A stretch of 64,000 nt of DNA from Sulfuritalea hydrogenivorans sk43H (GTDB lineage: Bacteria > Pseudomonadota > Gammaproteobacteria > Burkholderiales > Rhodocyclaceae). Below, in pieces: positions 41,289-55,850 of the stretch. The position numbers were made by a program, and so were the translations under genes. Location of the stretch: positions 3,738,649 through 3,802,648 of the forward strand of contig NZ_AP012547.1 in the NCBI RefSeq assembly GCF_000828635.1, given 5' to 3'. How positions within the stretch are numbered: position 1 is the first letter of the stretch; the number at the start of each line of letters is the position of its first letter. The notes below the pieces were generated by a model. It searched no databases. It saw only the letters and a list, made by a program, of their open reading frames with translations, and was not told where the DNA came from.

Positions 41289-42692
41289 TTAAGAGGGCTT
41301 TGCCTCCGCCACGCCGCCACCCAGCGCCTTGTAGAAACTTGCGGCCGTCGCCAGCAACTGCCGCCGTACCGCCAGCGCCGACTGTTGCGCGGCAAAATGT
41401 TCGCGCTGGGCATCGAGCAGTTCGAGATGGCTGGAAACGCCGGCCTGGTAGCGCGCCTCGACAATCTTCAGGCGCTGGCCCTGTGCGGCAACATTGGCTT
41501 CCTGCGCCTGAAGCTGTTCGGCCAGCTGGCTGCGCGCCGCCAGCAGGTCGGCAATTTCGCGGAAGGCCAGCTGGATGCTCTTCTCATACTCGGCCACGGC
41601 GATGTTCTTGCGCGCCTTTGCCAGATCGACGTTGTCGGTGCTGCGCCCGGCATCGAACAGCGGCAGGCGCAAGACCGGCGTGAAACTCCAGGCACCGCTG
41701 CCGGCATCGAACAACCCGGAGAGACCCCTGCTGGCAGTTCCGGCGGCGGCCGTCAGCAGGATCTTCGGCAGGAAGGCGGCGCGCGCGGCGCCGATGTTGG
41801 CATTGGCCGCAATCAATTTCTGCTCGGCGGCCAGCACGTCCGGACGGGCCAGCAGGATTTCCGCCGGCAGGCCCACCGCGACGTCGGCAACCAAGCCCTG
41901 TTGCGCCAGCTTGCCGCCCCCGGCCGCCGCCGGTGAACTGCCCACCAGCAGACGCAAGGCGTTTTCCGCCGCCGCATGGCTGCGCGCCAGATTGGCGACT
42001 TCCGCGCGCGCATTCTGGAAGGCGCCGTCGGCTTGCAGAAAATCGAGGTCGCCGGCCAAGCCGACGTCGCGGCGGCGCGCGACCAGAGTGCGGGTTTCTT
42101 CGCGGCTCTTCCGGGTGGCCTGCGCCAGCTCAAGCCGCTCGCCAAGTTCCAGCAGGCTGAAATACGCATTGGCGACGTCGGCAATCAACGACAGGCGGAA
42201 GGCCTGGTGCGCAAAGTCGCTGGCCAGGAAATTGGCGCGCCCGGCATCATCGAGGCTCTTCACCCGTCCCCAGAAATCCAGCTCGAACGAAGCCACCGCC
42301 AGATTGACGTCGTAACGCTGGCTGTTCTGCTGGCGGCCGGTGCCGGACAGATCCGCCGGCGTCAGCGATGCCGCGCGTTGCGCGGCAAGATCCACGGTCG
42401 GAAACCGGTCGGCGCGGGCAATGCCCGCCAGCGCACGGGCCTCATCGACACGCCCGATGGCGATGCGCAGATCGCGGTTGTGTTCCAGCGCCGCGGCGAT
42501 CAGGCCCTGCAAGTGCGCATCGGGGAAAAATGCGCGCCAGTCGGTGCCGAACGGCGCGCCTTTCGCCGTATCGCCAGCGCCGACTGTCATCGGCCAGGCA
42601 GTCGGCACCGGCGCCGCGGGCCGCTGGTAATCGGGAGTGAACGAACAGCCGGCCGCGGCAAGGGCAATGGCGAGAGGAAGGAATTTACGCAT
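41289..42692 (-). CDS. RND efflux outer-membrane factor lipoprotein (NodT/OprM family)
   Basis: 467 residues. Lipobox AAAGC with Cys16. Two OEP domains (about 60-250 and 275-460) with long helices; GVSSHLELLDAQREHF and LLARPDVLAAEQKLIAANANIGAARAAFLPK are family signatures. It forms the trimeric channel of the tripartite pump. The start lies inside the end of the RND gene (8 bases overlap). Two copies of the 23-bp repeat fall within it. Confidence 0.95.
   Translation of the reverse strand: MRKFLPLAIALAAAGCSFTPDYQRPAAPVPTAWPMTVGAGDTAKGAPFGTDWRAFFPDAHLQGLIAAALEHNRDLRIAIGRVDEARALAGIARADRFPTVDLAAQRAASLTPADLSGTGRQQNSQRYDVNLAVASFELDFWGRVKSLDDAGRANFLASDFAHQAFRLSLIADVANAYFSLLELGERLELAQATRKSREETRTLVARRRDVGLAGDLDFLQADGAFQNARAEVANLARSHAAAENALRLLVGSSPAAAGGGKLAQQGLVADVAVGLPAEILLARPDVLAAEQKLIAANANIGAARAAFLPKILLTAAAGTASRGLSGLFDAGSGAWSFTPVLRLPLFDAGRSTDNVDLAKARKNIAVAEYEKSIQLAFREIADLLAARSQLAEQLQAQEANVAAQGQRLKIVEARYQAGVSSHLELLDAQREHFAAQQSALAVRRQLLATAASFYKALGGGVAEAKPS
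41362..41383 (-). repeat. Copy of ~23 bp dispersed repeat
   Basis: Reverse complement with exact core, sense in the outer-membrane factor gene (QSALAVRRQ). Confidence 0.7.
42564..42585 (-). repeat. Copy of ~23 bp dispersed repeat
   Basis: Reverse complement with exact core, second copy in the same gene but in another reading frame (TVGAGDTAKG). Confidence 0.7.
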
Positions 42693-45600
42693 CGTGCTTC
42701 TCCTCGTGGTGGCGGGCGTGACCAGGGAAGATTCGCCGCACCACCACGAAAAATACCGGGACCAGGAACACCGCGAGCAGCGTCGCGGCGAACATGCCGC
42801 CGATCACGCCGGTGCCGATGGCATGGCGGCTGTTGGCGCCGGCGCCGGTGGACACCGCCAGCGGCAGCACGCCGAACATGAAGGCAATCGAAGTCATCAG
42901 GATCGGCCGGAAACGCAGGCGGCAGGCTTCGAGCGTGGCTTCGATCAGATCCTTTCCCTGCTCCTGCAGCTCGCGCGCAAACTCGATGATCAGGATCGCG
43001 TTCTTCGCCGAGAGGCCGATGATGGCGATCAGGCCGACCTTGAAATACACGTCGTTGGGCAGGCCGCGCAGCGTCACCGCCAGCACCGCGCCGAAGATGC
43101 CCAGGGGCACCACCAGCATCACCGCGAAGGGAATCGACCAGCTCTCATAGAGTGCAGCGAGGCAGAGGAAAACCACGATCAGCGAAACGGCGAAAAGGAA
43201 GGGCGCCTGGGTGCCGGAAAGCCGCTCCTCGAAGGAACTGCCCGACCATTCGAAGCCGATGCCGGGCGGCAGCTTGGCGGCAACATCCTCCATCGCCGCC
43301 AGCGCATCGCCGGTTGAACGCCCGGGCGCCGGATTGCCCGCAATCTTCATCGAAGGCAGGCCGTTGTAGCGGTCGAGCTTGGGACTGCCGACGATCCACT
43401 GCGCCGTGGCGATTTCGGCCAGCGGAATCATGTCGCCGCGCGCATTCTTGATCGGCAGCTGCAACAAGTCTTCCGGCGTGCGCCGGGTGTCGGCCTCGGC
43501 CTGCATCTGCACGCGCAGGATGCGGCCTTCGCGCACGAAATCGTTGATGTAGGCCGTGCCCAGTGTCGCCTGCAGGGTGTCGTTAAGATCGCCCAGATCG
43601 ATGCCCAGCGCGCGCGCCTTGACCCGGTCCACGGTGAGGAAGACCTGCGGGCCGGCCTCCTGCCCTTCCGGACGCACCCCGGCCAATGCCGGATTTTGTC
43701 CGGCCAGACCGAGCGCCATGTTGCGCGCTTCGAGCAGCTTGTCGCGGCCGAGGCCGCCGCGATCCTGCAGGCGGAAATCGAAACCGCCGACGGCGGCCAG
43801 TTCCGGAATCGGCGGCACGTTGATGGCGAAGATCATGGCCTGCTTGATGCGGAAGAAAGCCATGTTGGCGCGCTGCACCACCGACTCGGCGCTGTTCTCC
43901 TTGTTCGGCCGCTCGTCCCAGCTCTTGAGGCGGACGAAGGTAATGGCGGCGTTCTGGCCGCGTCCGAAAAAGGAGAAACCGAGCACGCCGATCACGTGGG
44001 CAACTTCCTTCTGCGCCAGGTAGTGTTTCTCGACGGTTTCGAGAACTTCGAGGCTGCGCTCGCGCGTCGCGCCCGAGGGAAGTTGGACGATGCTGAGGAA
44101 GTAACCCTGGTCTTCGCTCGGCAGGAAGCTGCCGGGCAGCTTGGCAAAGAACCAGCCGGTGGCCGCCAGAATCGCGGCATAGACCACCAGCCAGCGCCCG
44201 GGCTTGCCCAGCATGCGCCGCGTGGTACCGATGTAGCGATTCACGGTGGCGGCAAAGAAGCGGTTGAACCAGCCGAAGAAGCCGCTGTGCGGCATCACGT
44301 CGTCGGCGCCGGGCTCATGCTTGAGCAGCGTCGCACAAAGCGCGGGCGTCAGCGTCAGTGCCATGAAGGCCGAAAAGACCATGGTCAGGATCAGCGTCAC
44401 GGCGAACTGGCGGTAGATCGCGCCGACCGAACCGCCGAAAAACAGCAGGGGCACGAACACCGCCGTCAGCACCACCGTGATGGCGATGATGGCGTTGATG
44501 ATCTGCCCCATGGCCTTGCGTGTCGCGTCGCGCGGACTGAGGCCTTCCTCGCTCATGATGCGCTCGACGTTCTCGATCACGACGATGGCATCGTCCACCA
44601 CGATGGCGATCGCCAGCACCATCGCGAACAGCGTCAGCACGTTGATCGAATAGCCGAGCACATAGAGGCCGATCATGGCGCCGAACAGCGAGACCGGCAC
44701 GACCACCGTCGGAATGAAGGTGGCGCGCACGTTTTCGAGGAACAAATACATCACCAGCACCACCAGGATCATGGCTTCGATCAGGGTCTTGACCACTTCG
44801 CGGATCGAGATGTCGACAAAGGTAGAGGTGTCGTAGGGCACCATCCAGGAAATGCTGGGCGGGAAATATTTTGCCAGTTCGGTCATTCGCGCATTGACCG
44901 CCTTGGCCGTGTCGAGCGCATTGGCGCCCGGCGCCATGCGCACGGCAATCGCGGCCGTGGGCTGCCCATCGACGCGGGCCGCGATGTTGTAATCCTGTGC
45001 GCCCAGCTCGACGCGGGCGACATCCTTGACGCGTACCGTGGCGCCGCGACCGTCGCTCCTGATGATGACGTTGCCGAATTGCTCCGGAGTCGCGAGGCGG
45101 CCCTGGGTGATGATCGTCGCCGCGTATTCCTGCCCCGGCACGGCCGGCACCTGGCCGAGCTCGCCGGTGGCGATCTGCGCGTTCTGGGCGCGCACCGCCT
45201 TCGCCACGTCGGCGGGAGTCAGGCCGAATGCCGTCAAACGCTCGGGCTTGAGCCATAGCCGCATCGAATACTCGGTACCGAACAGGATGGCCTCGCCCAC
45301 GCCCGGAGTGCGGCGGATGCTTTCCAGCACGTTGGCGGCGGCATAACTGCCCAGCGCGACGTTGTCCTGCGACTTGTCGGGAGAAAACAGGGAGATGAAC
45401 ATCAGGTAGTTGCGCGCCGACTTCACCACCGTGATGCCCAGGCGGCGCGCTTCTTCCGGCAGGCGCGGCTCGGCGCGCTTGATGCGGTTCTGCGTTTCCA
45501 CCGAGGCCAGGTCGAGGTTGGTGCCGGCCTGGAAGGTCAGGGTGATGGTGCCGAGGTTCTGCTCGGAGGCCGAGTCCATGTAGAGCAGGTTCTCGATGCC

Positions 45601-45813
45601 GTTGAGTTCCTGTTCGATCAGCGCGACGGCGGTTTCCTCCACCACCTTGGCCGAGGCGCCGGGGTAATTCACCGTGATCGCCAGCGCCGGCGGCGCCACC
45701 GCCGGATAACTCGCCACCGGCAGCTGGCGCAACGCGAGCAGGCCGCCGAGCACAATGATGATGGCGATGACCCAGGCGAAGATGGGCCGATCAATGAAGA
45801 ATTTTGAGATCAT
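42685..45813 (-). CDS. RND multidrug efflux permease (AcrB/MexB, HAE-1 family)
   Basis: 1042 residues, normal length. N-terminal FFIDRPIFAWVIAIIIVLGGLLAL, 12 predicted helices, and the paired aspartates of the proton relay in helix 4 (AIAIVVDDAIVVIENVERIM). Two large porter/docking loops are present. Inner membrane; takes substrates from periplasm and membrane and drives them through the outer channel with the proton gradient. It lies between the adaptor gene (3 bases) and the outer-membrane factor. Confidence 0.97.
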   Translation of the reverse strand: MISKFFIDRPIFAWVIAIIIVLGGLLALRQLPVASYPAVAPPALAITVNYPGASAKVVEETAVALIEQELNGIENLLYMDSASEQNLGTITLTFQAGTNLDLASVETQNRIKRAEPRLPEEARRLGITVVKSARNYLMFISLFSPDKSQDNVALGSYAAANVLESIRRTPGVGEAILFGTEYSMRLWLKPERLTAFGLTPADVAKAVRAQNAQIATGELGQVPAVPGQEYAATIITQGRLATPEQFGNVIIRSDGRGATVRVKDVARVELGAQDYNIAARVDGQPTAAIAVRMAPGANALDTAKAVNARMTELAKYFPPSISWMVPYDTSTFVDISIREVVKTLIEAMILVVLVMYLFLENVRATFIPTVVVPVSLFGAMIGLYVLGYSINVLTLFAMVLAIAIVVDDAIVVIENVERIMSEEGLSPRDATRKAMGQIINAIIAITVVLTAVFVPLLFFGGSVGAIYRQFAVTLILTMVFSAFMALTLTPALCATLLKHEPGADDVMPHSGFFGWFNRFFAATVNRYIGTTRRMLGKPGRWLVVYAAILAATGWFFAKLPGSFLPSEDQGYFLSIVQLPSGATRERSLEVLETVEKHYLAQKEVAHVIGVLGFSFFGRGQNAAITFVRLKSWDERPNKENSAESVVQRANMAFFRIKQAMIFAINVPPIPELAAVGGFDFRLQDRGGLGRDKLLEARNMALGLAGQNPALAGVRPEGQEAGPQVFLTVDRVKARALGIDLGDLNDTLQATLGTAYINDFVREGRILRVQMQAEADTRRTPEDLLQLPIKNARGDMIPLAEIATAQWIVGSPKLDRYNGLPSMKIAGNPAPGRSTGDALAAMEDVAAKLPPGIGFEWSGSSFEERLSGTQAPFLFAVSLIVVFLCLAALYESWSIPFAVMLVVPLGIFGAVLAVTLRGLPNDVYFKVGLIAIIGLSAKNAILIIEFARELQEQGKDLIEATLEACRLRFRPILMTSIAFMFGVLPLAVSTGAGANSRHAIGTGVIGGMFAATLLAVFLVPVFFVVVRRIFPGHARHHEEKHDA

Positions 45814-45816
45814 GAC

Positions 45817-47004
45817 TTACTTCTTTTCTTCACTGGGCTTGGTGCCGGGGGCCGCCGCGCCTGGCACTGCCTCTGCCGGCTTGCCGGCGCCGGGCGGCGC
45901 AGCCAGCAGCGGCGCACCCGGAGTCCAGGGCACAGGCTTCACCGCGCTGCCGGGTCTGGCCTTCTGCAAGCCATTGACGATCACCTGCTCGCCGCCTTTC
46001 AACCCGGAATCGACAATGAAGTCGCCGCCGGACATGGCGCTGGTCTTGATCGGCCGCGGCGCCACCTTGCCTTCAGCGTCGACGGTCATCACGAACTGGC
46101 CCTGGGCGCCGCCCTGAACGGCGCGTTGCGGCACCCGGATGGCCTCATCCAGTTGCGTCTGGGGGAAACGCACGCGCACAAACGTGCCGGGCAGCAGGTC
46201 GCGGCGCGGATTGGGAAATTCGGCACGCAGGATGACCGCGCCGCTGTTCGGATCGACGGCCAAGTCGGTGAACTGGAGGCGACCTTTTTCCGGATAGAGC
46301 GAACCGTCCTCCAGCACCAGTTCGACTTTCGCCGAGTCGGCCTTTTTCTGCTTGCCGCTCTTGACCGCCTGCTGCAGGCGCAACAGATCGGAATAGGATT
46401 GCGAAAATTCGACGCGGATCGGATCGAGTTGTTCGATGGTCACCAGATGGGTGGCCTCGCCCTTGCCGACCAAAGCACCTTCGGTCACCAGCGCACGGCC
46501 GATGCGGCCGGAAATCGGCGCTGGCGGTACGGCGTTTTCCTGGTCCAGCTTCGCCTTGGCGGCGGCGGCTTCGGCTTGTTTGACACGTGCCTGCGCGGCG
46601 TCGAATTCCTGCTGGCTGACCGCCTTGATGGCAAGCAGTGGCGTGTAACGGTCAAACACCGCCTTGGCTGCGGCGAGATCGGCGTCGGCTGCGGCGGCTT
46701 GCGCCTGATAGGTCCGGGCGTCGATTTGAAACAGGGGTGTGCCGGCGGCTATGTCCGTGCCTTCGGCGAAGAGGCGCTTCTCCACGACACCTTCGACGCG
46801 AGCCCTCACTTGCGCGGAACGCACTGCCTGCAAACGGCCGGGCAAATCCTGGGTGATCGTTGCGCTGCCGGCGGCAATCGTGATCACATCCACTTCCGGC
46901 GGGGGCATCCCGGCTCCGGGCGGTGCTCCCGGAGGACCTTTTTTACCGTCGTCGCCGCAAGCGGCCAGAAGTGCAAGCACGAGCAAGGGAAGGGTTTTTC
47001 TCAT
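45817..47004 (-). CDS. RND efflux periplasmic adaptor lipoprotein (AcrA/MexA family)
   Basis: 395 residues from the ATG at 47004, with GGAG upstream. Lipobox LAAC (Cys about 16). Hairpin, lipoyl and barrel domains: DLPGRLQAVRSAQVRARVEGVVEKRLFAEGTDIAAG, PISGRIGRALVTEGALV and LPGTFVRVRFP. It joins the permease and the outer channel. The start overlaps the tetR stop (ATGA), so the repressor is part of the operon. The C-terminus is long and Pro/Ala-rich. Confidence 0.95.
   Translation of the reverse strand: MRKTLPLLVLALLAACGDDGKKGPPGAPPGAGMPPPEVDVITIAAGSATITQDLPGRLQAVRSAQVRARVEGVVEKRLFAEGTDIAAGTPLFQIDARTYQAQAAAADADLAAAKAVFDRYTPLLAIKAVSQQEFDAAQARVKQAEAAAAKAKLDQENAVPPAPISGRIGRALVTEGALVGKGEATHLVTIEQLDPIRVEFSQSYSDLLRLQQAVKSGKQKKADSAKVELVLEDGSLYPEKGRLQFTDLAVDPNSGAVILRAEFPNPRRDLLPGTFVRVRFPQTQLDEAIRVPQRAVQGGAQGQFVMTVDAEGKVAPRPIKTSAMSGGDFIVDSGLKGGEQVIVNGLQKARPGSAVKPVPWTPGAPLLAAPPGAGKPAEAVPGAAAPGTKPSEEKK
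46512..46534 (+). repeat. Copy of ~23 bp dispersed repeat
   Basis: AAATCGGCGCTGGCG followed by GTACGGCG, antisense in the adaptor gene (VPPAPISG). One core mismatch. Confidence 0.6.
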
Positions 47005-47651
47005 GGGACGCTCCGTTGGGGGGCGGGGTTGGAAGAAAGGGCCTCTGCTGCAAACGCGCGCAGATAGCAATCGATGAGTTGCGCGACGCGCGCGGGATCG
47101 GGTTTGGGCGGCGGCTCGCCGGAAAGCAGGAAATGGCTGCGTTCTGCCCCGACCAGCATGGATAACAGGGTATTGGCGGCAAACTCCGGATCGACCGGAC
47201 GCAGTTGGCCGCGATCGATGGCATCCTGCAGGACGCTGCGCAGTCGTGCAGCAGTCTGGATCGGACCGGTGCGATAGAAGGTAGCCGCAAGTTCCGGAAA
47301 ACGCTTCGACTCGGCAATCAGGGCGCGGTAAAAACCCAAGCCTTCCGCACTCAAGGCCTTGGCGCGGAACGCGATACCGAAGCGGAGCAAGCGCTCACGC
47401 AGACTCTCGTTCTTGCCATCGAGTGTAACCAGCAAAGCCGCGGTGACTTGCTTGATGACTTCGCCAAACAGGTCCGCCTTCGACGGAAAGTGGTTGTAAA
47501 GCGTTTGCCGGGCCACGCTGGCGCGCACGGCGACGCGCTCGATACTGGCCCGATAGCCTTCCTCGATAAAGACTTCGGTCGCAGCCTGGATCAGACGCGA
47601 GCGCGAGTCGGATGGATCGTGATCGGCGAGCAAGCCCACGGGAAAGCCCAA
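47001..47651 (-). CDS. TetR/AcrR-family repressor of the RND operon
   Basis: 216 residues from a TTG at 47651; a GTG at 47639 or TTG at 47633 could be used instead. The helix-turn-helix (about 20-65: RLIQAATEVFIEEGYRASIERVAVRASVARQTLYNHFPSKADLFGEV) is typical. The C-terminal ligand domain (AefR-like) is less specific. First gene of the tetR-adaptor-permease-channel operon; the palindrome just upstream is its probable binding site. Confidence 0.92.
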   Translation of the reverse strand: MGFPVGLLADHDPSDSRSRLIQAATEVFIEEGYRASIERVAVRASVARQTLYNHFPSKADLFGEVIKQVTAALLVTLDGKNESLRERLLRFGIAFRAKALSAEGLGFYRALIAESKRFPELAATFYRTGPIQTAARLRSVLQDAIDRGQLRPVDPEFAANTLLSMLVGAERSHFLLSGEPPPKPDPARVAQLIDCYLRAFAAEALSSNPAPQRSVP

Positions 47652-47652
47652 T

Positions 47653-47673
47653 TAGACTGGACTGTACAGTCTA
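47653..47673. promoter_or_regulatory. Operator of the tetR-RND operon
   Basis: A perfect 12-bp palindrome GACTGTACAGTC (47660-47671) lies within a wider dyad TAGACTG (47653-47659) / CAGTCTA (47667-47673). It ends 2 bases before the assumed tetR start, a standard position for autorepression. Confidence 0.78.
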
Positions 47674-47744
47674 GCCATGATTCAGCCTCATGCCAAGTGC
47701 AAAACGAGTTTTTGACCGTCGAATAGGGAAACTGGTTGCACAAA

Positions 47745-47774
47745 CAAACAAGGCAGCCAAAGCTGCCTTGTTTG
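47745..47774 (-). terminator. Intrinsic terminator of the atp operon
   Basis: Perfect 13-bp stem CAAACAAGGCAGC / GCTGCCTTGTTTG with a 4-base loop, 20 bases after the atpC stop. On the minus strand a T-rich tail follows. Confidence 0.88.
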
Positions 47775-47793
47775 CGTACGACGTGAGCCCGGA

Positions 47794-48216
47794 TCAGTGC
47801 CGTTGCTTGCGCAAACGATCGATCGCGGCGAGCTGGGCGATGGCTTCGGCCAGTTCGACCTGGGCACGCGCGTAATCCATTTCGGAGCCGCGATTGACCA
47901 TGGCCTCCTCGGCCATTTTCTTGGCTTCCATCGCCTTGGCCTGGTCCAGATCGGCGCCGCGAATGGCGGTATCTGCCAAAACAGTCACCAGCCCCGGTTG
48001 CACTTCGAGCAAACCGCCGGCAACGAAAATCAGCTCTTCCTTGTCGTCAGGCAGCTTGACGCGAACCGCGCCCGGCTTGATGCGGGTCATCAGCGGCATA
48101 TGGCCGGGCATGATGCCCAGCTCGCCGGCTTCGCCCGGCAGGACGACAAATTCCGCCAAGCCCGAGAAAATCATCTCTTCCGCGCTGACGACGTCCACAT
48201 GAATAGTCATGGCCAT
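47794..48216 (-). CDS. atpC: ATP synthase epsilon subunit
   Basis: 140 residues. Beta-sandwich N-terminus ([40 protein letters not shown]) and a C-terminal helical hairpin (about 90-140). Part of the F1 central stalk; couples rotation and can inhibit hydrolysis. The ATG at 48216 has GAGG 6 bases upstream. Last gene of the atp operon; a terminator follows. Confidence 0.97.
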   Translation of the reverse strand: MAMTIHVDVVSAEEMIFSGLAEFVVLPGEAGELGIMPGHMPLMTRIKPGAVRVKLPDDKEELIFVAGGLLEVQPGLVTVLADTAIRGADLDQAKAMEAKKMAEEAMVNRGSEMDYARAQVELAEAIAQLAAIDRLRKQRH

Positions 48217-48282
48217 TATTTACCTCTTTAGTGTTCGCCAGAAAGGGGCCGAAGCGATGTTCCGCTCCCTGCCCCATCCAAC

Positions 48283-49698
<1,416 letters not shown>

Positions 49699-49706
49699 TT
49701 AAATGC

Positions 49707-50588
49707 TTAGCCCGCGATGGCAGCAGCGCCACCGACAATTTCCGAAATCTCTTTGGTGATCGCTGCCTGGCGCGCCTTGTTGTAGACCAGTTGCAGTTCC
49801 TTGATGACGTTGCCTGCGTTGTCGGTCGCCGCCTTCATCGCCACCATGCGCGCCGATTGTTCGGACGCCATGTTTTCCGCCACGCCCTGATAGATCAGCG
49901 CCTCGACGTAGCGCACCAGCAACTCGTCGATGACGGTTTGTGCATCCGGCTCGTAGAGGTAGTCCCAGCTGCGCTCGGGCGTACCCATGCGCTCGCCCGA
50001 CAGCGGCAGCAGCGCCTCGATCACCGGCTCCTGCTTCATGGTGTTGATGAAGCGGGTGTAGGCGATATAAACGGCATCCAGCTCACCGGCCTGGAAGGCG
50101 TCGATCATGACCTTCATCGGCCCGATCAGCTTTTCCAGGTGCGGCGTGTCGCCCAGGTGGGTGATGTGCGAAATGACGTTGGCACCCATGCGCTGCATGA
50201 AGCCGAGGCCCTTGTTGCCGATGCAGGTGACACGAATGTCGCTGGCACCGTCGGCTTCCCACTTGCGCATGGTATTCAGGCACTGGCGCAGGATGTTGGT
50301 ATTCAGGCCACCGCAGAGGCCCTTGTCGGTCGTCACCACGATCAGTCCGACACGCTTTGCTTCGACCGCCTTGCCGCGATTGAGGAAGGCATGGCGATAC
50401 TCGGTCACGTTGGCCTGCGAGAGATTTGCCGCGAGGCGGCGGATTTTCTCGCTGTAGGGACGAGCGGCGCGCATCCGTTCCTGCGCCTTGCGCATCTTGG
50501 ACGCGGCCACCATCTCCATGGCCTTGGTGATCTTGCGCGTGTTCTGGACGCTCTTGATCTTGGTGCGGATCTCTTTACTGCCCGGCAT
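49707..50588 (-). CDS. atpG: ATP synthase gamma subunit
   Basis: 293 residues. The central rotor shaft. N-terminal helix [34 protein letters not shown] and C-terminal helix [41 protein letters not shown] pair as the coiled coil. [15 protein letters not shown] is the family motif. Confidence 0.98.
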   Translation of the reverse strand: MPGSKEIRTKIKSVQNTRKITKAMEMVAASKMRKAQERMRAARPYSEKIRRLAANLSQANVTEYRHAFLNRGKAVEAKRVGLIVVTTDKGLCGGLNTNILRQCLNTMRKWEADGASDIRVTCIGNKGLGFMQRMGANVISHITHLGDTPHLEKLIGPMKVMIDAFQAGELDAVYIAYTRFINTMKQEPVIEALLPLSGERMGTPERSWDYLYEPDAQTVIDELLVRYVEALIYQGVAENMASEQSARMVAMKAATDNAGNVIKELQLVYNKARQAAITKEISEIVGGAAAIAG

Positions 50589-50622
50589 GATCGCTCCCCG
50601 TCATCTGGTCAGAGGTTGGCGA

Positions 50623-52161
<1,539 letters not shown>

Positions 52162-52171
52162 GGAATTACTC

Positions 52172-52714
52172 CTAGTTCTTTAGCGCGGTGGCCATTGCGG
52201 CAAGCTTGCCGCGGACCGAGGCATCAACCACTTCATCGCCGACGGCAATGCGCACGCCACCGATGAGTTCGGCATCGACCTTGACGGTCGCCTGGATCTT
52301 GCACCCGAACTTGCGTTCGAGATCGGCCACAAGTGTTTTGAGTGTCGCTTCGTCGAGCGCAAAGGCCGAGGTGATCTCGGCATCCTTGACACCCTCGTGA
52401 CCGTGCTTGAGCTCGTCGAAGAGTTCGCTGATCTCGGGCAGGACGATGAGGCGGTCGTTGTCGGCCAGCACGCGAACGAAGTTCTGCTGGTCGGCCGACA
52501 AGCCCTGCTTGGCATCGGCCACATCAAGACAAAGTTGCGCCAACTGCACGGGGCTCAGGCGCGGATTGCCAATGCACGCTTCCATTTCCGGAGTGGCTGC
52601 GACGGCGGAAAGCCGCGACAGGACATCGGACCAGGCCGCGAGCGCATTTCCGCTCCTGGCCAGCTGAAATGCGGCCTCGGCGTAGGGACGCGCAAGGGTG
52701 ACGTTTTCGGCCAT
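52172..52714 (-). CDS. atpH: ATP synthase delta subunit
   Basis: 180 residues. Joins F1 to the peripheral stalk. N-terminal six-helix domain ([31 protein letters not shown]) and a beta-rich C-terminal end ([35 protein letters not shown]). Starts 6 bases after atpF. Confidence 0.97.
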   Translation of the reverse strand: MAENVTLARPYAEAAFQLARSGNALAAWSDVLSRLSAVAATPEMEACIGNPRLSPVQLAQLCLDVADAKQGLSADQQNFVRVLADNDRLIVLPEISELFDELKHGHEGVKDAEITSAFALDEATLKTLVADLERKFGCKIQATVKVDAELIGGVRIAVGDEVVDASVRGKLAAMATALKN

Positions 52715-52720
52715 GGCGGA

Positions 52721-53191
52721 TTACAGCTCCGACTTGAGTTGCGTCAGCAGCTCGGCGTGGGCCTGGGCATTGATCTCGCGGCGCAGGATGCGCTCGGCGC
52801 CAGCCACCGCCAGGACGGCCACATGCTCGCGCAAGGCCTCCTTGGCACGCTGCGAAGCGGCAGCTGCTTCGGCCTCCGCTGCCTCGCGGGCGGCATTGAC
52901 GATGCGAGCGCCTTCGGCGCGGGCGTCTTCGATCAACTGGGCCACCTGCCGCTCGGCGCCGCTGCGAAATTCGGCGGCCGACTCGCGCGCCTTGCGCAAC
53001 TCGTCAGAAGCCTTCTTTTCGGCATGCGCCAGATCGGTTTTGGCCTTGTCCGCGGCCGCAAGCCCGTCAGCTATCTTGCCCGCGCGCTCATCGAGTGCCT
53101 TCATGATGGGCGGCCACACGAATTTCATCGTGAACCACGCCAAAATGAGGAACACAACCAGCTGGGCAAACAGCGTTGCGTTCAGATTCAC
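52721..53191 (-). CDS. atpF: ATP synthase b subunit
   Basis: 156 residues from a GTG at 53191, preceded by GGAG. One N-terminal helix (MNLNATLFAQLVVFLILAWFTMKFVWPPIMKALDERAGKIADG) and a long charged coiled coil to the end. Peripheral stalk of Fo. Confidence 0.97.
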   Translation of the reverse strand: MNLNATLFAQLVVFLILAWFTMKFVWPPIMKALDERAGKIADGLAAADKAKTDLAHAEKKASDELRKARESAAEFRSGAERQVAQLIEDARAEGARIVNAAREAAEAEAAAASQRAKEALREHVAVLAVAGAERILRREINAQAHAELLTQLKSEL

Positions 53192-53222
53192 GGTATCGCT
53201 CCTTAAGCGTTAGGGGAGACGA

Positions 53223-53507
<285 letters not shown>

Positions 53508-53516
53508 TTAAAAGAA

Positions 53517-54715
<1,199 letters not shown>

Positions 54716-54884
54716 CTATAAGACCAGGCCGCTTCCAAAAGCCCGCGAATATAGGCCATTGATCGTGGGTTGTCAATTGTTTTATGTTGCAGCGCGCCAT
54801 CGATTTCAACTAACCAAAGTGATACCGGAGCCGAGTGTCGATATTCGGACAGCCGGGCCTCCAGGTTTCGCCCGTTCCGGTTGG

Positions 54885-55733
54885 CTATTCGAACCTCGAA
54901 AGCAAGCCGTCGAGCTGATCGAGGCTGCCAAAACGGATGCTCAGACTGCCTCCCCCTTTGCGATTGGCGCTGATCTTGACCGTGGCCCCGAGGCGATCCG
55001 AGAGCTCTTCTTCCAGCCGCAGCAGATCGCGATCCGGCTTCTTGTCGCCACCCTTCTTTACCGGTGGATTCAGTTCACGCGCAACCAGCCGCTCCGTCTC
55101 CCGCACGGAATAACCCTTGTCCACGACCAGGGCAGCAATACGCCCCTGCTCGCTCTTGGACAAAGGCAACAGCGATCTGGCATGGCCCATCTCGATATCG
55201 CCGGCCATCAGCATGTCCTGCGCCGGCTTCGCCAGCTGGAGCAGGCGCAACAGGTTGGAGGCGGCTGAACGGGAACGGCCGACGGCGTCGGCGGCCTGCT
55301 GATGGGTCATCTGGAATTCGTCGATCAGGCGCTGGATGCCGGCAGCCTCTTCCAGGGGATTGAGGTCTTCGCGCTGGATGTTTTCAATCAGTGACATTGC
55401 CAGCGCGGCATCGTCAGGAATGTCACGGATCAGCACCAGCACTTCGGCCAAGCCGGCGATCTGGGCGGCGCGCCAGCGCCTTTCGCCCGCGATGATCTCG
55501 TAGCGACCACTTTCCACCGGCCGCACCGAGATCGGCTGGATCAATCCCTGAGCCTTGATCGACGCGGCCAGTTCCTCGAGCGAGCCGGGGTCCATGCGGG
55601 TACGCGGCTGGTACTTACCGGGCTGCAGGGCACCGACCGCTAGCGTGTCCTGACGCTGGGTTTCCGGAGTGTTGTTGGCGGCCAGCAGGGCGTCGAGCCC
55701 GCGGCCAAGGCCTTTTTGTTTGGGTGGATTCAT
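54885..55733 (-). CDS. parB: Chromosome partitioning protein ParB
   Basis: 282 residues from the ATG at 55733 (GGAGG upstream). N-terminal KGLGRGLDALL (binds ParA), the CTP-binding GERRWRAAQIAG motif (ENIQREDLNPLEEA next to it), helix-turn-helix MTHQQAADAVGRSRSAASNLLRLLQL and a C-terminal dimer domain. Binds parS; two sites lie in this window. Confidence 0.98.
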   Translation of the reverse strand: MNPPKQKGLGRGLDALLAANNTPETQRQDTLAVGALQPGKYQPRTRMDPGSLEELAASIKAQGLIQPISVRPVESGRYEIIAGERRWRAAQIAGLAEVLVLIRDIPDDAALAMSLIENIQREDLNPLEEAAGIQRLIDEFQMTHQQAADAVGRSRSAASNLLRLLQLAKPAQDMLMAGDIEMGHARSLLPLSKSEQGRIAALVVDKGYSVRETERLVARELNPPVKKGGDKKPDRDLLRLEEELSDRLGATVKISANRKGGGSLSIRFGSLDQLDGLLSRFE

Positions 55734-55809
55734 GCTGCCTCCGCAGGGCCGCCCCAAGGGGGCAGCAAATCAATTACAAGGAAGCCGCATAGCGGCTGAA
55801 CGATCGTCA

Positions 55810-55832
55810 CCCCCCTTCCTAGGGAAGGGGGG
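55810..55832. other. G/C-run hairpin between parA and parB
   Basis: CCCCCCTTCC and GGAAGGGGGG with a 3-base loop, in the 117-base parA-parB gap. It lacks a T run and could be an mRNA processing or attenuation structure; no gene present. Confidence 0.5.
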
Positions 55833-55850
55833 GCGGGGGGATAGGGGCCA